A stretch of DNA of 64,000 nucleotides from Thamnaconus septentrionalis (lineage: Eukaryota > Chordata > Actinopteri > Tetraodontiformes > Monacanthidae), in contig CM020509.1 in the NCBI GenBank assembly GCA_009823395.1, forward strand, positions 19,878,501 through 19,942,500, read 5' to 3'. Position 1 is the stretch's first letter; each line of letters begins with the position of its first letter. The position numbers and the translations under genes were made by a program. The notes beneath the pieces were generated by a model, which searched no databases, was not told where the DNA came from, and saw only the letters and a list, made by a program, of their open reading frames with translations. This document shows, one piece after another, positions 52,023-62,410 of this stretch.

Positions 52023-52509
52023 TCAGACGACCCTGAATTTAATCTCGCATTCATTGCAGCTGATGTAGTTCTGTGACCTTTGTCTCTGCGTCACCGCGCC
52101 AAAATAGTCACGCTTTGCTGCTGAGATCTTTGCGAAAGCGTCGAGAATAACCTTCAGAAGAAACGTCTGCTCGTCTGCGCATGCACATAAAAAAAAAAAA
52201 AAAACAACAGGCTCTTTAAGTCTAAAAATAGAAGCGTACGGGGCCAAAAGTGTCGCCGTTGCCGCTTAAATTAACTCCGGCGTGAGTGTGGAGAGAAGAA
52301 AAGTGCGTCTCAGTGTTGGAGTGCATTGTGTTGGCGTTGTGTGTGTGTGCGTCTCCTCGGGGATGATGATGATGATGATGATGAGGATGATGAGGATCAT
52401 TAGAAGTGGAGAGAATGGAGCTGAGGAGGAGAGACGATGTTGCTCCTGCAGCGACGACAGTCAAAGTGTTGCTGCGGAAGATAATGGGAGATAATATTGA
52501 CTCGGCCGG

Positions 52510-52547
<38 letters not shown>

Positions 52548-55500
52548 ACTCACTCACTCGACCACTGTTTCCTCGCGGCTGCTTCTTTGTCGCTCCCGTC
52601 GAGAATCGAGCGCTTATCAGCAGTCACAGACTCTCTTTGTCTCCACCGGCCGACACTGAGCGCAGCGATGCGCCTGCGGTCGGGAGCAGGGCTGGGTTCC
52701 ATTCCCAATGTTTTTGACCCAATGCCAATTTCAATACCTCGGCTTGGACGCTGAAACTAATGTGAATCGCGGCAACGACAAGAAAAAATACCAAACTTTT
52801 AATTTGGCATTTTAATCGGTGATTAAAATCAGGATTGTCCTCCAAAATCCAGTTTGCTTTGTTTTAAATGCGGCTCAGTGAAGCGGAGCCACTTTGGAAT
52901 CTTTGACGCTAAATTTTCACTCTTCGCCTGAACTAATGTTTGCGATGAATGTGAAAGCCAATCAGCAGCCACTTTAGATCTTTTTAAATGATCAGGATGC
53001 ACCAATACCACTTTTTTTTTCTTTCTTACAGTAGTGTAGTACTCTAGTACGAGTACTTGATAAGGCCATTGCACCTGACGGAAGTACTTTGATATTTTCC
53101 TTTTTCCTCAGATGTTGTGTTATTTGAACAACATTCCTCGACGTGTTTTTCCAGAACTCGTTCCACTGCAGTACAAACACAAATTTAACGGAATTGCCAT
53201 TTGCATACATATCCAACTGGTATCGGTGTTGTGCCATCGGCGGGTATTTTACGAGTACAGGTAGACTGCTCAACCCCAGTATCGGTACAAAGACCCGATG
53301 CTGGTATCGGTATCGGTGCATCCCTATTCAACGGGTCGGATTTGCTTTCTTGAATAGAAATCGGAATTTGTCACCGAAAAGATGGTGAATTTTTCCATAT
53401 TCGCTAGATTTGAAGCATTTCGGTCGGTGCTACAAGCCTGAAACTGTGTGTGTGTGTGTGTGTGTGTCCTCCTCCCAGCAGTCCTGCGGGCCCTCCAGCA
53501 GGGCCGTGAGCCCCCTGGTGGTGGTGGTGGTTCCCGGGGACTTCAGCCAGCCCGCCAGCCCCTTCGCCTGTCTGGACAACTCGGCTGCCAAACACAAACG
53601 AGGTCTGAGGAGCAAAGCCCGCCACAAGAGGAAGCCTGTCAGCGTGAGGGCCGCCAGCTTTTATCCGCTCACTCCGCTGTTGTCACGATCGTCACCGCTG
53701 TCTCACGCCACTCAGCAAAGTTAGGGATCAAACACTGCAGAGAAAATTGCCTCAGTGGTCTTTGCAGGTGAACTTCAGTTGACTTTTGAACTGTTCAGCG
53801 GTTCGCTACTTACTTCACAAAAGTGACCGGCTGGCTGCAAAAAAGACAAAACACACAAGAGTCCGATTGATGAATTTAATTTCATTCATTTGTTTCACAC
53901 AAAAACGAGGCAAATATGATGTAAAATGTTACTGTAGCGTGAAAGTTTCTGTGAGTGGGTCAATAAAGTTTTTTAGCAGCCATGTTTAAACTAACACTAA
54001 CACACGTGTGTGCCCTCTGGTGGATCCCAATATATGTTGAGTATTTACGCTCATGTCCTTGACTGAGGCTTGTCGTTCTTGTCCTTGTGTTTCCGTTGCA
54101 GAAGCTGGAGATGAAAGCAGAAGGAGACTCAGTGGTGGAGGAGACGACGCTGGACTCCTCCTCCGCAGCAGAGGCACCGCGGGAGAGGCAGGACCCGGCA
54201 GAAGGTGAGCCCGGAATTCCACCAGTGGCCAATGTCTTCTGTTGCAAATGGAAACGGCAGAAATCAATAAACCGCAGATATTCTGAAGTTGTGGTTTTAA
54301 TCGTGAATCGCTCCAAAAAAAAAAAAAAATCCTTGTCATCTTTTTGTTTCTTCACATTGCATCTCACAGCCGACTCCTAAGTATGTAGTGTTATTGCAAG
54401 TAGTTGGTGTGACAGTTGTGTAATCAGGAACACATTTGAAGTAGCATCCAGTTAATGTAACGCTGCAGTCTGCTCTGACCATTGCCCCACCCCCCCACCC
54501 CCCGCCACACTCATCTCTGCTCTCCAGACGTCAAGGACGATGAGCCGAAAGCACAAGTAGAAGCAGATGGAAAAGAAGATAACAAGGAAGAGGAGGAGTT
54601 TAAGAAAACACTGGGGGATTCCCTCTTGAGAGATGATGAGGAGGAGGAAGAGGAGGAGGAGGAGGAGGAGGAGGAGGTGAACCCAGGACAGGAAGCCTCT
54701 CCGGCGACAGACACTTCCTGTCCTGAGCCTCGTCTCTCAGAGGAGGACGTCCCACCAGCCTCACCAGGAAGCGGCTCCAGACCGTCTTCTGCCGACAGTC
54801 CCAGGTGACAACTCATCGCTTCCTCTTCGCTCCTCCCTCCTGCCGGCCTCCTCACGTTCTTCTAACTGCTTCCTATCTGCCCACAGAGTGACGCCAGAGC
54901 CCCCTGCTGGTCCGAGAGGAGCATCGCTGGGCTCCTCCAGTGTCGGCCCTGCAGCAGCTGCAGCGGAGGAGGATGGGGAGGAGGAGGAGGAGCAGATGGA
55001 GGAACAGGAGGAGGAGGAGAAGGACACAGTGGAAGCGGAGGAGAAGGAGAAGCCAGACAGCGGAGAGGAGACGTCCTTCCTGCAGGAGGTGCTGAGCTCC
55101 CTTAAAACACCACTGGAGTCCCGCTCGCTGGGCGTCGAGAGTGAGGATGTTGTCCCGGAGGTGAAGGAGGAAGTGGGGGAGAGGGAAGCCATAGGTGCAG
55201 AAGAAGAAAACCAGGAAGCGATGGAAGAGGACGAAGAGGCGGAAGAGCCTGTCAGCTATCAGGCTGCTCCAGACAGCTGCCCCTTGTCAAGTCAGACCGC
55301 TGAGGAGGAGGAAGAGGAGAAGGGGAGGAGGAGGAGGAGGAGGAGGAGGAGGAAGTCAACACTCTGAGCACAAGAGCCCCTGAAGAAGAGGAAAATGTTA
55401 AAGCGGAGGAAGAGGAGCCTGTGGCGGAACATTCCAGTCAATGTGATGTATGTATCCGACTCTGAGCCGTTTGGATTGGCGTGTTAGATTTTAAAAACCG

Positions 55501-58435
55501 GTTTAAAAAAAAAAAACACGAATGTGTTTCAACACGACTTAACACAACTCCGGACTAAACCCTTCAAAGTCTGTTCACACTAAGAAGTGTGCAAAAATGC
55601 TTTCACACATTTAGTAACACAGATTTTATCATGTCCAGTAAATCCACAAGCATCACTGAAAAGTGACTAAACGAGCCTGTAGAAGATTCACTGACCTTGT
55701 TTCAACCTCTCCTCTTATTTCCTGTTTTTTTTCTCTTTTTTTCACAGCTGACTGAGGACGGAGAGACTGAGGAAACGAACCAACCAGAGGAAGAAAGTGA
55801 CGTGCTGGCGGTGAACGCTGAAGTCCAGCTGGAGAGCAAAAACAGAGCTGCAGAAGAGGAAGAAAGCTACGGGGAGGAGGTGACGGAGGTGGAGAAGGAG
55901 CCAGAAGAAGAAGTAGATGATGAAGGAGAAGAAGAGGGCGGGGCTTTGGAAGAGGAGGAGGCCAAAGAAGCCACAGAGAGAGAAGAGGAGGAAGATGAGG
56001 AGAAGGACGGTGAGGAGGAGGTGATGGAGGAACCTCCTCCATCTGCTGCTGCTCCAGCTCTAGCTCCAGCTCCAGCTCCAGCTCCTCCAGCTGATGGCAA
56101 GGAGATCGAATCAAGCACAGCACAGCAGGAGGAAGACGAGGTCGGAGATCTTTCCTCAGAACACCTCTCTGCTGACAATGGTGCCGCCTCTGCAGAGCCG
56201 GCCAATCAGGCACCTGATCCACTTGGAGAAGTTTCCAGCCGGAGCTTTGAAGAGAAGGAGGAGGTGGAGGAGCAGGTGGAGGAGGAGGAGGAGGAGGAGG
56301 AGCAGGAGAAGACTGGAGTGATAGAGGAGCGGGTGGAAGAGCAGTTGGTCAGGGAGGAGGAAGGTGGAGCCGACCGAGCAGAAGAAGAAGAAGAGGTTGA
56401 GCAGGAAGAGCCGGTTGAAAAGTGCGACACCAAGTTGAGTGATGTTCCCATCAGGCCTCCTTCGCTGACTCTGCTGGAGTCCAATCAAGAGCTTCCCTCA
56501 GAAGTGGGCGGAGCCACCAGTCCCAGTCAGACCAGGACGGCCACTCTGCACATCAACCTCATCTCCCCCAGCTCAGAAAAGGGCGGAGCTTTCTTCCAGC
56601 AGTCTCCGACTGCAGCCCATCCCACAGAGACAGAGGAGCAGGCGGAAATCGCTGGAGGAGGAGGAGGAGGAGGAGGAGGAGGAGGAGGAGAAGAAGAAAA
56701 ACAAGAAAAACAAGCCGAAGTGGAAGAAGAAAGACCCGCTGGGTCGGACGAAGCAGCCGACCAGCTGATCAGCCGCCCGGCTCCGAGCAAAGTCCGCTTC
56801 ACCATCGCCCCCGCCTGGCAGAGGTCACTGTCTGCAGAGGGAGAAGCCAAGGAGGGTTTGACTCCCCCTGATGGTGTGGAGGAGGAGGCGAAGGAGGAGG
56901 CCATAGCCACCGTCCAGCACGATGTGAACGCAGAGTCGGAGGGCGGAGCCAATGTTGAACCGGAGGGGGCCGTCCCTGGTGGACCACCGGGTGGTGTGAT
57001 GTCACAGCCACCTCCCACTAAAGCTCTGCCCCCAGTTACTGCAGCCACAGAAGGTACAGCAGGTCTTGAAGTTTGACCACAAAGACTTAAATTTGCCCTG
57101 AGTTGTCATCAACTTTTCGCACAATGTGGTACTCACAGGAGGAAAAAAACAAAACAAACAGCTCTTTGTGATGTCACGAAGGGATGCTTATGTCTCCCAT
57201 ATACACAGAAACAGTTAACAATCCAGGTCAGGTGACTGTGTGCCGTCTGTAAAGTTACTTTTTCTCCTTCCAAATCAAATCCAAAGCAAAGCTGTAAGCT
57301 ACAGCACAGCATTTTTGTTTTTATAAGGAGGCTGTCAACAGAAGGCTAAACATTCTGAGTTTTCTTGCTGCTCCTCCAGAGTCTTGAATTAAAAAAAAAT
57401 AGGTATGGGAGTGTGTAATGTCAACATCGCTGTGTTTTTTTCTCCAATTGTTAATTCATTTATTTTTTGAGGTTTTATTTAAAGCTCAGCAGTTTCAGCC
57501 GCGCCGTATTTTCGCTCGTCTGAAACTCCTCTCTCTCTTTGCCAGCAACAGAGCCCTCCGTCGTGGTGGAGGGGAACCCCGACAATCCCTTCGGAGTGAA
57601 GCTGAGGAAGACGTCGGTCCTGCACCGATTCAGCTCGGAGGAGGAGAGCAGCGAGGTGAGGACGAGAGGAGGAGGGAGAGCAAAACAAAAATCAAACGGG
57701 CAGTTGCAGGGCAGCAGGCAGACGCCATCGACGAAGTGATGGATTTGTAATGGTGATTTAATTACACAGTGATTGTGATCGGCAACTTGTTTCAACTTCA
57801 CTTTGGTACGACAGCAGTTAATTTTGTAGGTTTTGTGCCATTTTTTTGTTTTGTATCAGCTGGTTTCAGCCGCCTGAAAAAAATCCTTTGCATGGCAACA
57901 ACTTTGCACTTGTTACGTAAATCTTCGTAAACTTAAAGTGACTTCACTTTAATCATACATTCAAACATTCCGGACTCAAGAGGCAAAACTGAGCTTCATC
58001 CACATTCATGCGGTCCGTTAAAAAAAAAAAAGCAGAATGAGGCTCTGCTCCCTGTTAGCCGTTAGCTCGCTACCAAAAGTTCTTCCTCTACCGCCACCTA
58101 GTGGCCAACTGACAGTCAGTCGTCAATGAGCGTATTTTTCCCCCCCTTTTGGTGACAAATTATAAATCAATGAATCCTTCATGTCGTGTCTTTTGAAAAG
58201 CCTCACGTCGAGTCACCGGCGGCCCCGGCGACCAGCAGTAAAGTCGAGTCGCCTCAGCCAATCAGTGCGAAGCCTTCCGTCAGTCAGCCAATTGTCAGCA
58301 AGCCCGCCCTCCCTAAAAAGCCAGACCTGCAGGGAGACGCTGCTGGGAAAAGCAAGCGGGTGTCAGGTGAGCGCACGTGTACAAATGCATTATCTTCCCC
58401 TGAAGTAGACACTGCTGCCCCCTTGTGGTGTGACG

Positions 58436-58470
<35 letters not shown>

Positions 58471-58654
58471 GGTGATGCAGATCCTCCTGCAGTCCGCTGT
58501 GCTCCTGCTGGGCCCGAGTCTCCCAGCTGGATCTCTGTGGCCAAACAGAAGCAGAAGATCTACAAGGAGAACTCAGTAGAGGAGGCCACCAACAAGAAGG
58601 TAACACGGGGCTCTGTTCTGCTGTGACTAATCACAAAAGAGACCATCAAATCAC

Positions 58655-58687
<33 letters not shown>

Positions 58688-60095
58688 ATTTTATTTACAT
58701 TTATTTGCTTCAAAGCAAGTAAAAAAAACAAAACAAAAAAATGAATGTCATAGGCCACCATAGTTTGCTGGCAAGCTCAGGAGAGGGAGGGCAAGATGGT
58801 GAACGCTGCCATTTAGAATGTAACCACTTGTTGTTGTTTCTTCTCAAAATGTCCAAATTTTACACACCTAACCTTTAAGAGGAGGGGAATTCATCCACTA
58901 ATGACCTTGACTGACATGATGGCAGGGAAGAAAGAAGAAGAGGAAGGAGAGAAACGACCCTGGCTTGCTTCTTCAATAGTTCCAAACTAGCTGCACTCTG
59001 CTGCTGCAGCGTGTCGTCTTCCCTCCAATCAGCTGTCGGGATTTGTTTTAAGGCGTTCATCAGGGCCTCTCGCTGTGAATAACGCGCATCTGACCTGTTT
59101 GTGTGGTTGGCTCTCAGGAGGAGCAGGAGAAGAAGAGCTCGGTCCCGTCGTACGTCGCCTCGGCTGCCAGTCGGGAGAAAAGCAAAGAGACGGCTGAGTC
59201 CAGCAGCAAAGGTCAGAGAGCGCTGGCACACACACACACACACACACACACACTGATTATTGCATTCAGCCAATTTCAAACACACATCCCCTTCAACATT
59301 AACAGCAACTTGTCCTTGGACTGGAGTGAAAAGGGAACTTTTCTCTTTTTCTTTTTCTTCACTTTTTCAATTTGAAGAAAAATCCCGGACAAAAAAAACA
59401 CAGCAAACGTGTTTTAAATTTTGGACATCAGAAATATGTTATTTTATTTATTTATTTATTTTTAGTTCGTAGTGGCTCTATTTTCTGAGGCCTGTTTGCT
59501 GTGACGCCAACAATTTATCCGCTCATTAGCCGCTTTCAGATGATCCACTGCTGCCCCCATCTGGCCAATATGCGCTACTGCAGTTGAGCGTCTCGACACC
59601 GCTCTCTATCCAACGTGTTTTTTTTTTCTGCTTGTCATTCGTCCTCCAGTGATCCAGCCGGAGGCCAGCAGACCTCCAGAGGCAGCGGAGGAGAGCAGGA
59701 GGCCGCTGTCCCCTCTGGCTCCGCTGCCGTACCACCCTCCTAAGCCGCTGCCTTGCCCCGTCCCTCCCAAGCCCTCCCAGCTCTCCGCCGCCAGACCCCC
59801 TCTGACCCCTGCCCAGAGGTTCCCGCCCACTCCCGCCCCCGTCGGCCAGAAATCCCCCCCATGCGCGAGCCCGTCGTCGCTCCCAAAGCCCGCCGTCTCG
59901 CCCAGGTCGCCCGCGTCGCCTCCTCAGCTTCCCTCGCCCAGGGGGGCGGGGCTACCTCCCGGCCAGACTCCGCCCTCCCAGCGGGGCCTGCCTTCCCCTC
60001 CTGCCACTGCGCTGCCCCAGGACGAGCCACCCTGGATGGCCCTGGCCAAAAAGAAGGCCAAAGCCTGGAGCGAGATGCCCCAGATCGTGCAGTGA
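33828..60095 (+). CDS. kiaa1210: CRACD/KIAA1211-family actin regulator, probable KIAA1210 orthologue, 16 exons with an apparent frameshift
   Basis: Exons: 33828-33862, 44363-44445, 47549-47723, 48086-48212, 49829-49972, 50101-50154, 53479-53643, 54102-54204, 54528-54804, 54887-55447, 55748-57053, 57546-57655, 58201-58366, 58481-58599, 59118-59211, 59650-60095; about 1321 aa. Family landmarks: basic KKKSKFQTFKKFFARKKRK (residues 41-59), SHDSVFV (109-115), LDNSAAKHKR (238-247), a long Glu-rich middle, VRFTIAPAWQRSLS, NPFGVKLRKTSVLHRF, PSWISVAKQKQK and the C-terminal PPWMALAKKKAKAWSEMPQI. CRACD binds and inhibits actin capping protein; human KIAA1210 is reported as an acrosomal protein. KIAA1210 is chosen over CRACD/CRACDL because of linkage to lonrf3. 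The start exon is tentative but phase-compatible with exon 2. Exons 10-11 join in phase only if the frame shifts once in an (AGG)n tract near 55323. Confidence 0.82.
41758..41807 (+). CDS. possible alternative first coding exon of the KIAA1210-like gene
   Basis: A pyrimidine-rich acceptor (CATCCTTCTGCTAG) is followed directly by ATG, then a 50 bp segment and the donor GCAG|GTCAGT. Read from that ATG (MKRRMSPWGVGFGGGR) it joins exon 44363 in frame. Spliced after exon 33828-33862 it would give an immediate stop, so it would have to act as an alternative start or be skipped. Confidence 0.3.
42320..42587 (+). repeat. intronic duplicated module, copy A
   Basis: Matches 46871-47129 in the same orientation. 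Shared landmarks: GTTGAACT.GGGTCAA.GCTCC, TTTGTTGTATGCTAAC, GAGGAACCCAGAGGGCC, AGCTCTTTTAAGGAGCTATT, a GTTGAGTTCCTCCTGGTGGT block and TTTACAAGCTGCTG before a GT run. Confidence 0.8.
44927..44966. repeat. (CA)n microsatellite
   Basis: A CA run of about 38 bp in the intron after exon 44363-44445. Confidence 0.85.
45555..45583. repeat. (TTG)n microsatellite
   Basis: About nine TTG units. A (GAA)n run is at about 46206-46234 in the same intron. Confidence 0.8.
46871..47129 (+). repeat. intronic duplicated module, copy B
   Basis: The second copy of the module at 42320-42587, about 4.55 kb downstream in the next intron. The two differ by small indels and substitutions, mostly in the poly-C/poly-A part and around the CTG/GT tail. 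Confidence 0.8.
48213..49828. other. intron of the KIAA1210-like gene
   Basis: Contains CACT/CA repeats at about 49594-49658 and GCTAGC-rich sequence at about 48545-48680 that looks like an old transposable element. No exon was seen. Confidence 0.45.
50188..50400. repeat. CTAA/GCTA tetranucleotide-derived satellite
   Basis: Interspersed CTAACTAACTAG, CTTGCTAGCTAGCTAGC and similar units over about 200 bp, just after exon 50101-50154. Many units are palindromic (GCTAGC). Confidence 0.8.
50401..52680. other. intronic sequence with purine-rich and CA repeats
   Basis: Contains a GAA/GAT run at 51799-51882, a CA run at about 51989-52019, a GAT run at about 52362-52391 and a CT run at about 52513-52542. 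The 51200-51790 part resembles degraded mobile DNA. No exon recognised. Confidence 0.45.
52690..53399 (+). mobile_element. older interspersed repeat interrupted by a younger insertion
   Basis: Matches 63500-64000: TCAGGATT, AAATCCAGTTTG, GAGCCACTT..GAATCTTTG, AAAGCCAATCAGCAGCCACT and GATTTGCTTTCTTG occur in the same order. In this copy, 52993-53325 separates the last two blocks. It lies just before exon 53479-53643. Confidence 0.7.
52993..53325. mobile_element. hAT-like MITE nested in the older repeat
   Basis: The left end CAGGATGCACCAATACCA and the right end GGTATCGGTATCGGTGCATCC are near inverted repeats of the kind seen on fish hAT-type MITEs. About 330 bp with no coding potential. No clear 8 bp target duplication was found. 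Confidence 0.65.
55320..55355 (+). repeat. coding (AGG)n tract with apparent frameshift
   Basis: Upstream the exon reads Glu-rich up to Glu-Lys at 55317-55322. The same frame then gives Gly-Arg(n) and a TGA at 55365-55367. Two bases further on, the frame reads Glu(n) and stays open to a donor at 55447/55448 (GAT|GTATGT), which joins exon 55748 in phase. Confidence 0.8.
56654..56694 (+). repeat. coding (GGA)n tract read as poly-Gly
   Basis: In the large exon 55748-57053 this GGA run is translated as about a dozen glycines before returning to Glu-Lys-rich sequence. Neighbouring repeats of the same composition are read as Glu. Confidence 0.85.
58437..58469. repeat. (GT)n microsatellite next to a splice acceptor
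   Basis: A GT run ending 11 bp before the acceptor of exon 58481-58599, so it takes the place of the usual pyrimidine tract. Confidence 0.8.
58650..58880. mobile_element. copy of the MITE-like family with (AAT)n
   Basis: An AAT run, then TTTATTTACATTTATTTGCT, a CATAGGCCACCATAGTTTGC block and CAAATTTTACACACCTAACC at the right end. Its reverse complement matches 62700-62850 and the left half of 15596-16062. Confidence 0.65.
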
Positions 60096-60562
60096 GGGTC
60101 TCCGGGGTGGGGGGTCGTCCCAGACGATCCCAGCCACCTGGTTGGTCAAGCGTGGCTCCGCCCACCCACCAGAACGCATTTGCACATAAAGAGTCGCTGT
60201 GACCTGTCTCAGCGGCTGGATTCCGCCCCCACGGGCTTTGTGTCTCGGGATTTGGTACAGAGCTAAAGTTAAAAACTCTTCCTCTAAGTCCCCATGTTGG
60301 AAATATTCATGTTTTGTTTTGTTTTTTAAAGCGACAGGGTGATATTTTCTAACGACACTTTTAGTTTAATAATGTGCCTGATGGAGAGGAAAACATTTGT
60401 AATCTTACACTAGTTTTTATATATATATATATATACATATATGTGTATATATATATATATATTATATATATATATATATATGTCATATATATATTAAACA
60501 TTTCTATAGGTGTATATGTATATATTTCAATAAAAGAACACTTTGCTTGTACATATATGGCC

Positions 60563-60637
<75 letters not shown>

Positions 60638-61270
60638 TGTGTATATATATATATATATTTTATCAAAGCTTTATGTCACTAAACATTAAACATTTCTGGA
60701 GGTCAACAAAGGAGCCTATATTTCAAGAAAAGAACACTTTGCTTGTTGGAATGTGTCCAGGTGAACAGGAGAAGGAAAAGGCTTTGCCCCTTTTTTTTTC
60801 ACTCTCAAAGTGATTAGACACATGCATTCCTGTATCATCGTCCACAGATGTTAAACATCACGCGCTTCCAACAGTTTCCAGGTGGTCAGTCAGTCAGTCT
60901 AAGCAATTTTTAATTTTGGTGTTTTTTTTTTTTTTTTGTTTTTTTAAATGCATATTTAAATCCATAACCACAGATCAAAAACATTAACTTAATAAAAAAC
61001 AATCTCACCTGTGGGTTTTTAGTTTGTTTTCAGTCCCTCATTATTCTGGATCATCGAACCGTTTTCCGTGTAAATGAAATGGAGATGATGCAGTCGGACC
61101 TTCGTGGCGGAAAATCTCTTTGTGCATATTCACTCTGTCTCTCTCACAGTAACTATAAACGTGTTACCTATTTTGTTTTATTTTCTATTGCCTTCTTGGG
61201 CTTGTACATAAAATGTGCAGTGGAAAGAACAAACAAAGTAAATAAAAAATTTCTGTCTTTATCTAATGTG
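60096..61270 (+). promoter_or_regulatory. 3' UTR of the KIAA1210-like gene
   Basis: Contains two long TA runs (60418-60481 and 60566-60658), a duplicated 75 bp segment, an AATAAA at 60529-60534 and another AATAAA in AAAGTAAATAAAAAATTT near 61240. Either signal could end the transcript. Confidence 0.5.
60493..60762 (+). repeat. direct duplication in the 3' UTR flanking a (TA)n expansion
   Basis: The segment at about 60493-60565 (ATTAAACATTTCT...AAAGAACACTTTGCTTGT...CCAGG) is repeated at 60685-60762. The TA tract lies between the copies. The AATAAA of copy 1 reads AAGAAA in copy 2. Confidence 0.8.
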
Positions 61271-61453
61271 TCTCCTGCTTTTTTTTCTCTCTCTCAAAAT
61301 GTCACATTGTGTGCCCCTGTCCTTTCATTAAACCCTGGTAGAGTGTGGAGCCTCTGCTTGCTTCACTTTTTGGTTGAAGTTGATTTGATTTTGTTTTTTA
61401 ACAGACGAAGGATGCTCAGATGTAATGTTCACAACAGTATGCCACACACTTTC

Positions 61454-61455
<2 letters not shown>

Positions 61456-61496
<41 letters not shown>

Positions 61497-61497
61497 G
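61456..61497. repeat. (CTAT)n microsatellite
   Basis: About ten CTAT units, in the spacer between the KIAA1210-like gene and ids. Confidence 0.9.
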
Positions 61498-61786
61498 TTT
61501 AGTACTCACTAATATTTTAATGTTCCTTTTTACACGTTTTAAAATGCGAGCGATGATTACACATTTTCTTCAGCAAGAGACTTCTCTTACGAAGAATAAA
61601 ATGCTCTGTGGATGATGAACGCCACATCGACGCGCCATTCGGCTGAGGGGGTTAACTTTAGTGGTTGGCCAATCGGGGAAGGGTCTCTGGATGACGTCAC
61701 GACTACCAGGAAGTTTTAAAAATCAAGGCTTCGTGCTGGATTTTACTCTTCGTATCGAATCGGTTTCACCTGAGCGTCCAGCCGAA

Positions 61787-62379
61787 ATGCCCACTGGTGT
61801 CCGGCTGTGGATCCTCCTCCTGGTTCTCCCCTCACCGACCCTGGCTGTCGGCAGAACCAAAGGTAGAGAGTTTAGTGGTGGATGATCAGGAAAAGCACAC
61901 TTTTCTTCTTTTCTCACCTTCGTTAAAACGCTATCAGCGTCTTTTATTTATTTATTTTTTTCAAAATGAGTGGCGGTGTTGTGGAGTTTGGGTTGTAAAT
62001 AGCACCGAGCTAGCATGAGTTTGCGCCAGTAAAACATTAGCACGAACAAAATAAGAAGCTCGGTGAAGGTGGAAATGTTAAAGCCGTCATCTGTCACGGT
62101 GTCTTCGTTTAAACCCCCCCCAGTACATTTATTTATTCCATCCAGACATATTTTAATCTTGTGTATTGACTTGTTGTGTCTCGTTTGTTTACGCGTTTAA
62201 TTCTTTCGACGACTTCCTGTCACGTAACCTCTCGCCGTTTATCTCATAGTTAGTTTCGCTAAGTTCCCTCTAATAGCCCGTGTGTGCGGCTAATGAGCGG
62301 CGGTGTGAAGTTGTTTCGGTGGTTGAGAGCCGCAGTCGAGTGGCTCTAATCTGATTGACTCGCTGAATGGAGCCTTGTT

Positions 62380-62410
<31 letters not shown>

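Noticed and set aside
51669..52076. 135-codon ORF with a poly-Asp/Glu run and His/Thr run
   Set aside because: It is a translation of GAA/GAT and CA microsatellites inside an intron.
54511..57048. Several long minus-strand ORFs rich in Ser, Leu or Pro
   Set aside because: They are reverse readings of the Glu-rich exons; GAG/GGA repeats give open frames on both strands.
60374..60813. ORFs rich in Tyr-Ile on both strands
   Set aside because: They are translations of TA repeats in a 3' UTR.
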